A model generated the notes under the pieces. It ran no database searches. It was not told the origin of the DNA and saw only the letters and a program-made list of their open reading frames with translations. A stretch of 41,763 bases of DNA, taken from an uncultured Prevotella sp. GTDB lineage: Bacteria > Bacteroidota > Bacteroidia > Bacteroidales > Bacteroidaceae. The translations under genes and the position numbers were made by a program. The stretch covers positions 1 through 41,763 of the forward strand of contig CALFUF010000036.1 of the NCBI GenBank assembly GCA_937916405.1, read 5' to 3'. This document shows, in pieces, positions 40,852 to 41,763 of the stretch. Each line of letters opens with the position of its first letter. The first letter of the stretch is position 1.

Positions 40852-41763
40852 TTATATTTTATCGATGTTCCATATTCTTAGTGCTTGTTCTATGATGTGA
40901 TTGCCGCGTCTTTGGATAGCACTTTTATTCCAACATGGTTTTGCTGGATTATCCACAAAACCTCTTATTTCCTTTTGTTGGCGTAACATACTTGTTTCAC
41001 TTTCATACGAGGGCAGTTTTACTGAAACAAAATCTTTATTTCCTACTGCACTGTTCTGGCTCTGTGACATCAGTAAGAGGTTGCCTATACTGTGCAGCCA
41101 TTCACCAGTCTCAATACCCTCTTCTCGAAATTCCAGATTTTTGTATTCTCCATATCCACTTGCTAAAGGCTTTCCGTCCTGAGGATGCTGGGGCGCGATG
41201 TGTTCCAAACTCTCTTTTCGCACGATGTCCTCCCAATTGAGTCTTGGAGCAGGATAGTCATGTGGACAAAGACTCTGCTCATAACGCCACAACAGATAGG
41301 TACACACTTTTCGATTGCCATAGATGAAACCAGAACTCAGAACACGCCGCAGCTCGTTGTCGTTCCAATAGTCCCAGCGCATCCTATCCACGAAACTGTT
41401 TATTTGCTGATTGAACGAGGCATCGTCCCATGAATTGACCAACAGTCCGTGCAGTCTGCTCTCAATAGCAGCACGACCACCTCGTGCTGCCTGGCGGAAA
41501 GTGAAGTTTTCTGCCAACCTGATAAGTCTTGAGTAAGTTTGTTCCGAAGTGGTTGCTATCACCTTGGCTTTGATCAGCAAGGGGAATGTGAGGGCCATAT
41601 TGTTGAGTCGCTTCAGGTTCATCATGTCAAACGACTTGTCATTCTCTATGAACTCTACCTGACGATACGAACGTGCCAGCTTATCGACAAACCCTATCAA
41701 ATCCTCAATAGATTTGTTCCTGAAATATCCCTTTATTTCCTCCAAAGGCTTTTCTGTTCCATA
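40852..41763 (-). CDS. DUF1524/GmrSD-type protein, C-terminal part (5' end outside window)
   Basis: 303 codons, open to the right edge of the window (the frame continues through YGTEKPLEE before the TTG at 41745), so the start is outside. The C-terminal half shows an HNH-type DUF1524 motif: SLEHIAPQHPQ, then SIGNLLLMSQSQNSAVGNKDF. This is the nuclease end of DUF262-DUF1524 proteins (GmrSD family), type IV restriction enzymes and related phage-defence proteins. The preceding region is helical with WDDASFNQQINSFVDRMRWD and YLLWRYEQSL, as in that family. The DUF262 nucleotide-using N-terminus would lie beyond the window. Likely a defence nuclease acting on modified DNA; the target cannot be read here. 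Confidence 0.8.
   Translation of the reverse strand, partial: YGTEKPLEEIKGYFRNKSIEDLIGFVDKLARSYRQVEFIENDKSFDMMNLKRLNNMALTFPLLIKAKVIATTSEQTYSRLIRLAENFTFRQAARGGRAAIESRLHGLLVNSWDDASFNQQINSFVDRMRWDYWNDNELRRVLSSGFIYGNRKVCTYLLWRYEQSLCPHDYPAPRLNWEDIVRKESLEHIAPQHPQDGKPLASGYGEYKNLEFREEGIETGEWLHSIGNLLLMSQSQNSAVGNKDFVSVKLPSYESETSMLRQQKEIRGFVDNPAKPCWNKSAIQRRGNHIIEQALRIWNIDKI

Overview
The window reads as a chromosomal segment of a Bacteroidales gut or rumen bacterium, most likely Prevotella sensu lato (Prevotella, Segatella or Xylanibacter). The reasons are: many promoters of the Bacteroidetes form TTTG-N19/20-TAnnTTTG with no evident Shine-Dalgarno sequences; tandem SusC/SusD pairs; a hybrid two-component regulator; and secreted BspA-like, InlB-like and cohesin/dockerin-like proteins, two of which end in NGQRV/LQGIK...GKK tails typical of Prevotella. 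No rRNA, tRNA or CRISPR array was seen.

Left end (1-2900): the 3' end of a winged-helix gene; a scar of a conjugative-transposon type element (small HTH-like protein plus a tyrosine recombinase lacking its N-terminus); then an AbiF/Abi_2 HEPN protein. That protein is preceded by a promoter and structured RNA leader, and followed by a second promoter that would make a very compact RNA of about 50 nt. This is the strongest candidate for an unusual system: an AbiF RNase toxin with one or two non-coding RNA partners, a family proposed to be related to the ancestors of Cas13.

Surface-protein operon (3826-10591): a strong promoter, a leader of about 340 nt with extensive long-range pairing and a terminator-like hairpin before the start codon, a 1125-aa leucine-rich-repeat protein, an InlB-repeat/cohesin/dockerin protein, a cohesin-like protein and a 60-aa peptide. 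The operon ends at a strong bidirectional terminator. Convergent to it is an AAA_14/DUF4143 ATPase whose promoter sits in a duplicated 39-bp palindromic box, then gpmI.

Xylan utilisation region (13717-39780): GH3, hybrid two-component regulator and GH67 alpha-glucuronidase form one operon. It is interrupted by convergent pfkA and a candidate small RNA. Then come a GH35, xusAB (SusC/D), a terminator, and xusCDE-xyn10C (SusC/D, glycan-binding lipoprotein, GH10 with two inserted carbohydrate-binding modules). An identical 38-bp box lies 21-22 bp upstream of the -7 element of both susC genes and is the best candidate for the regulator's operator. Together the genes bind, import and cut glucuronoxylan.

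Right end (39781-41763): a repeat-rich intergenic zone with a 35-bp inverted repeat bounding a broken outer-membrane barrel gene, then the 3' part of a DUF1524/GmrSD-type nuclease gene running off the edge.

Three intergenic zones (about 3216-3560, 22032-22402, 40454-40797) share a composite architecture: palindromic units, then inverted arms built of short tandem repeats, then a tail resembling GGGTTTAAAAAxTACGTGT. They look like three divergent copies of one unnamed element. A heptamer repeat (TCTYACC) recurs around the third zone and inside the GH35 coding sequence, where it could cause phase variation.
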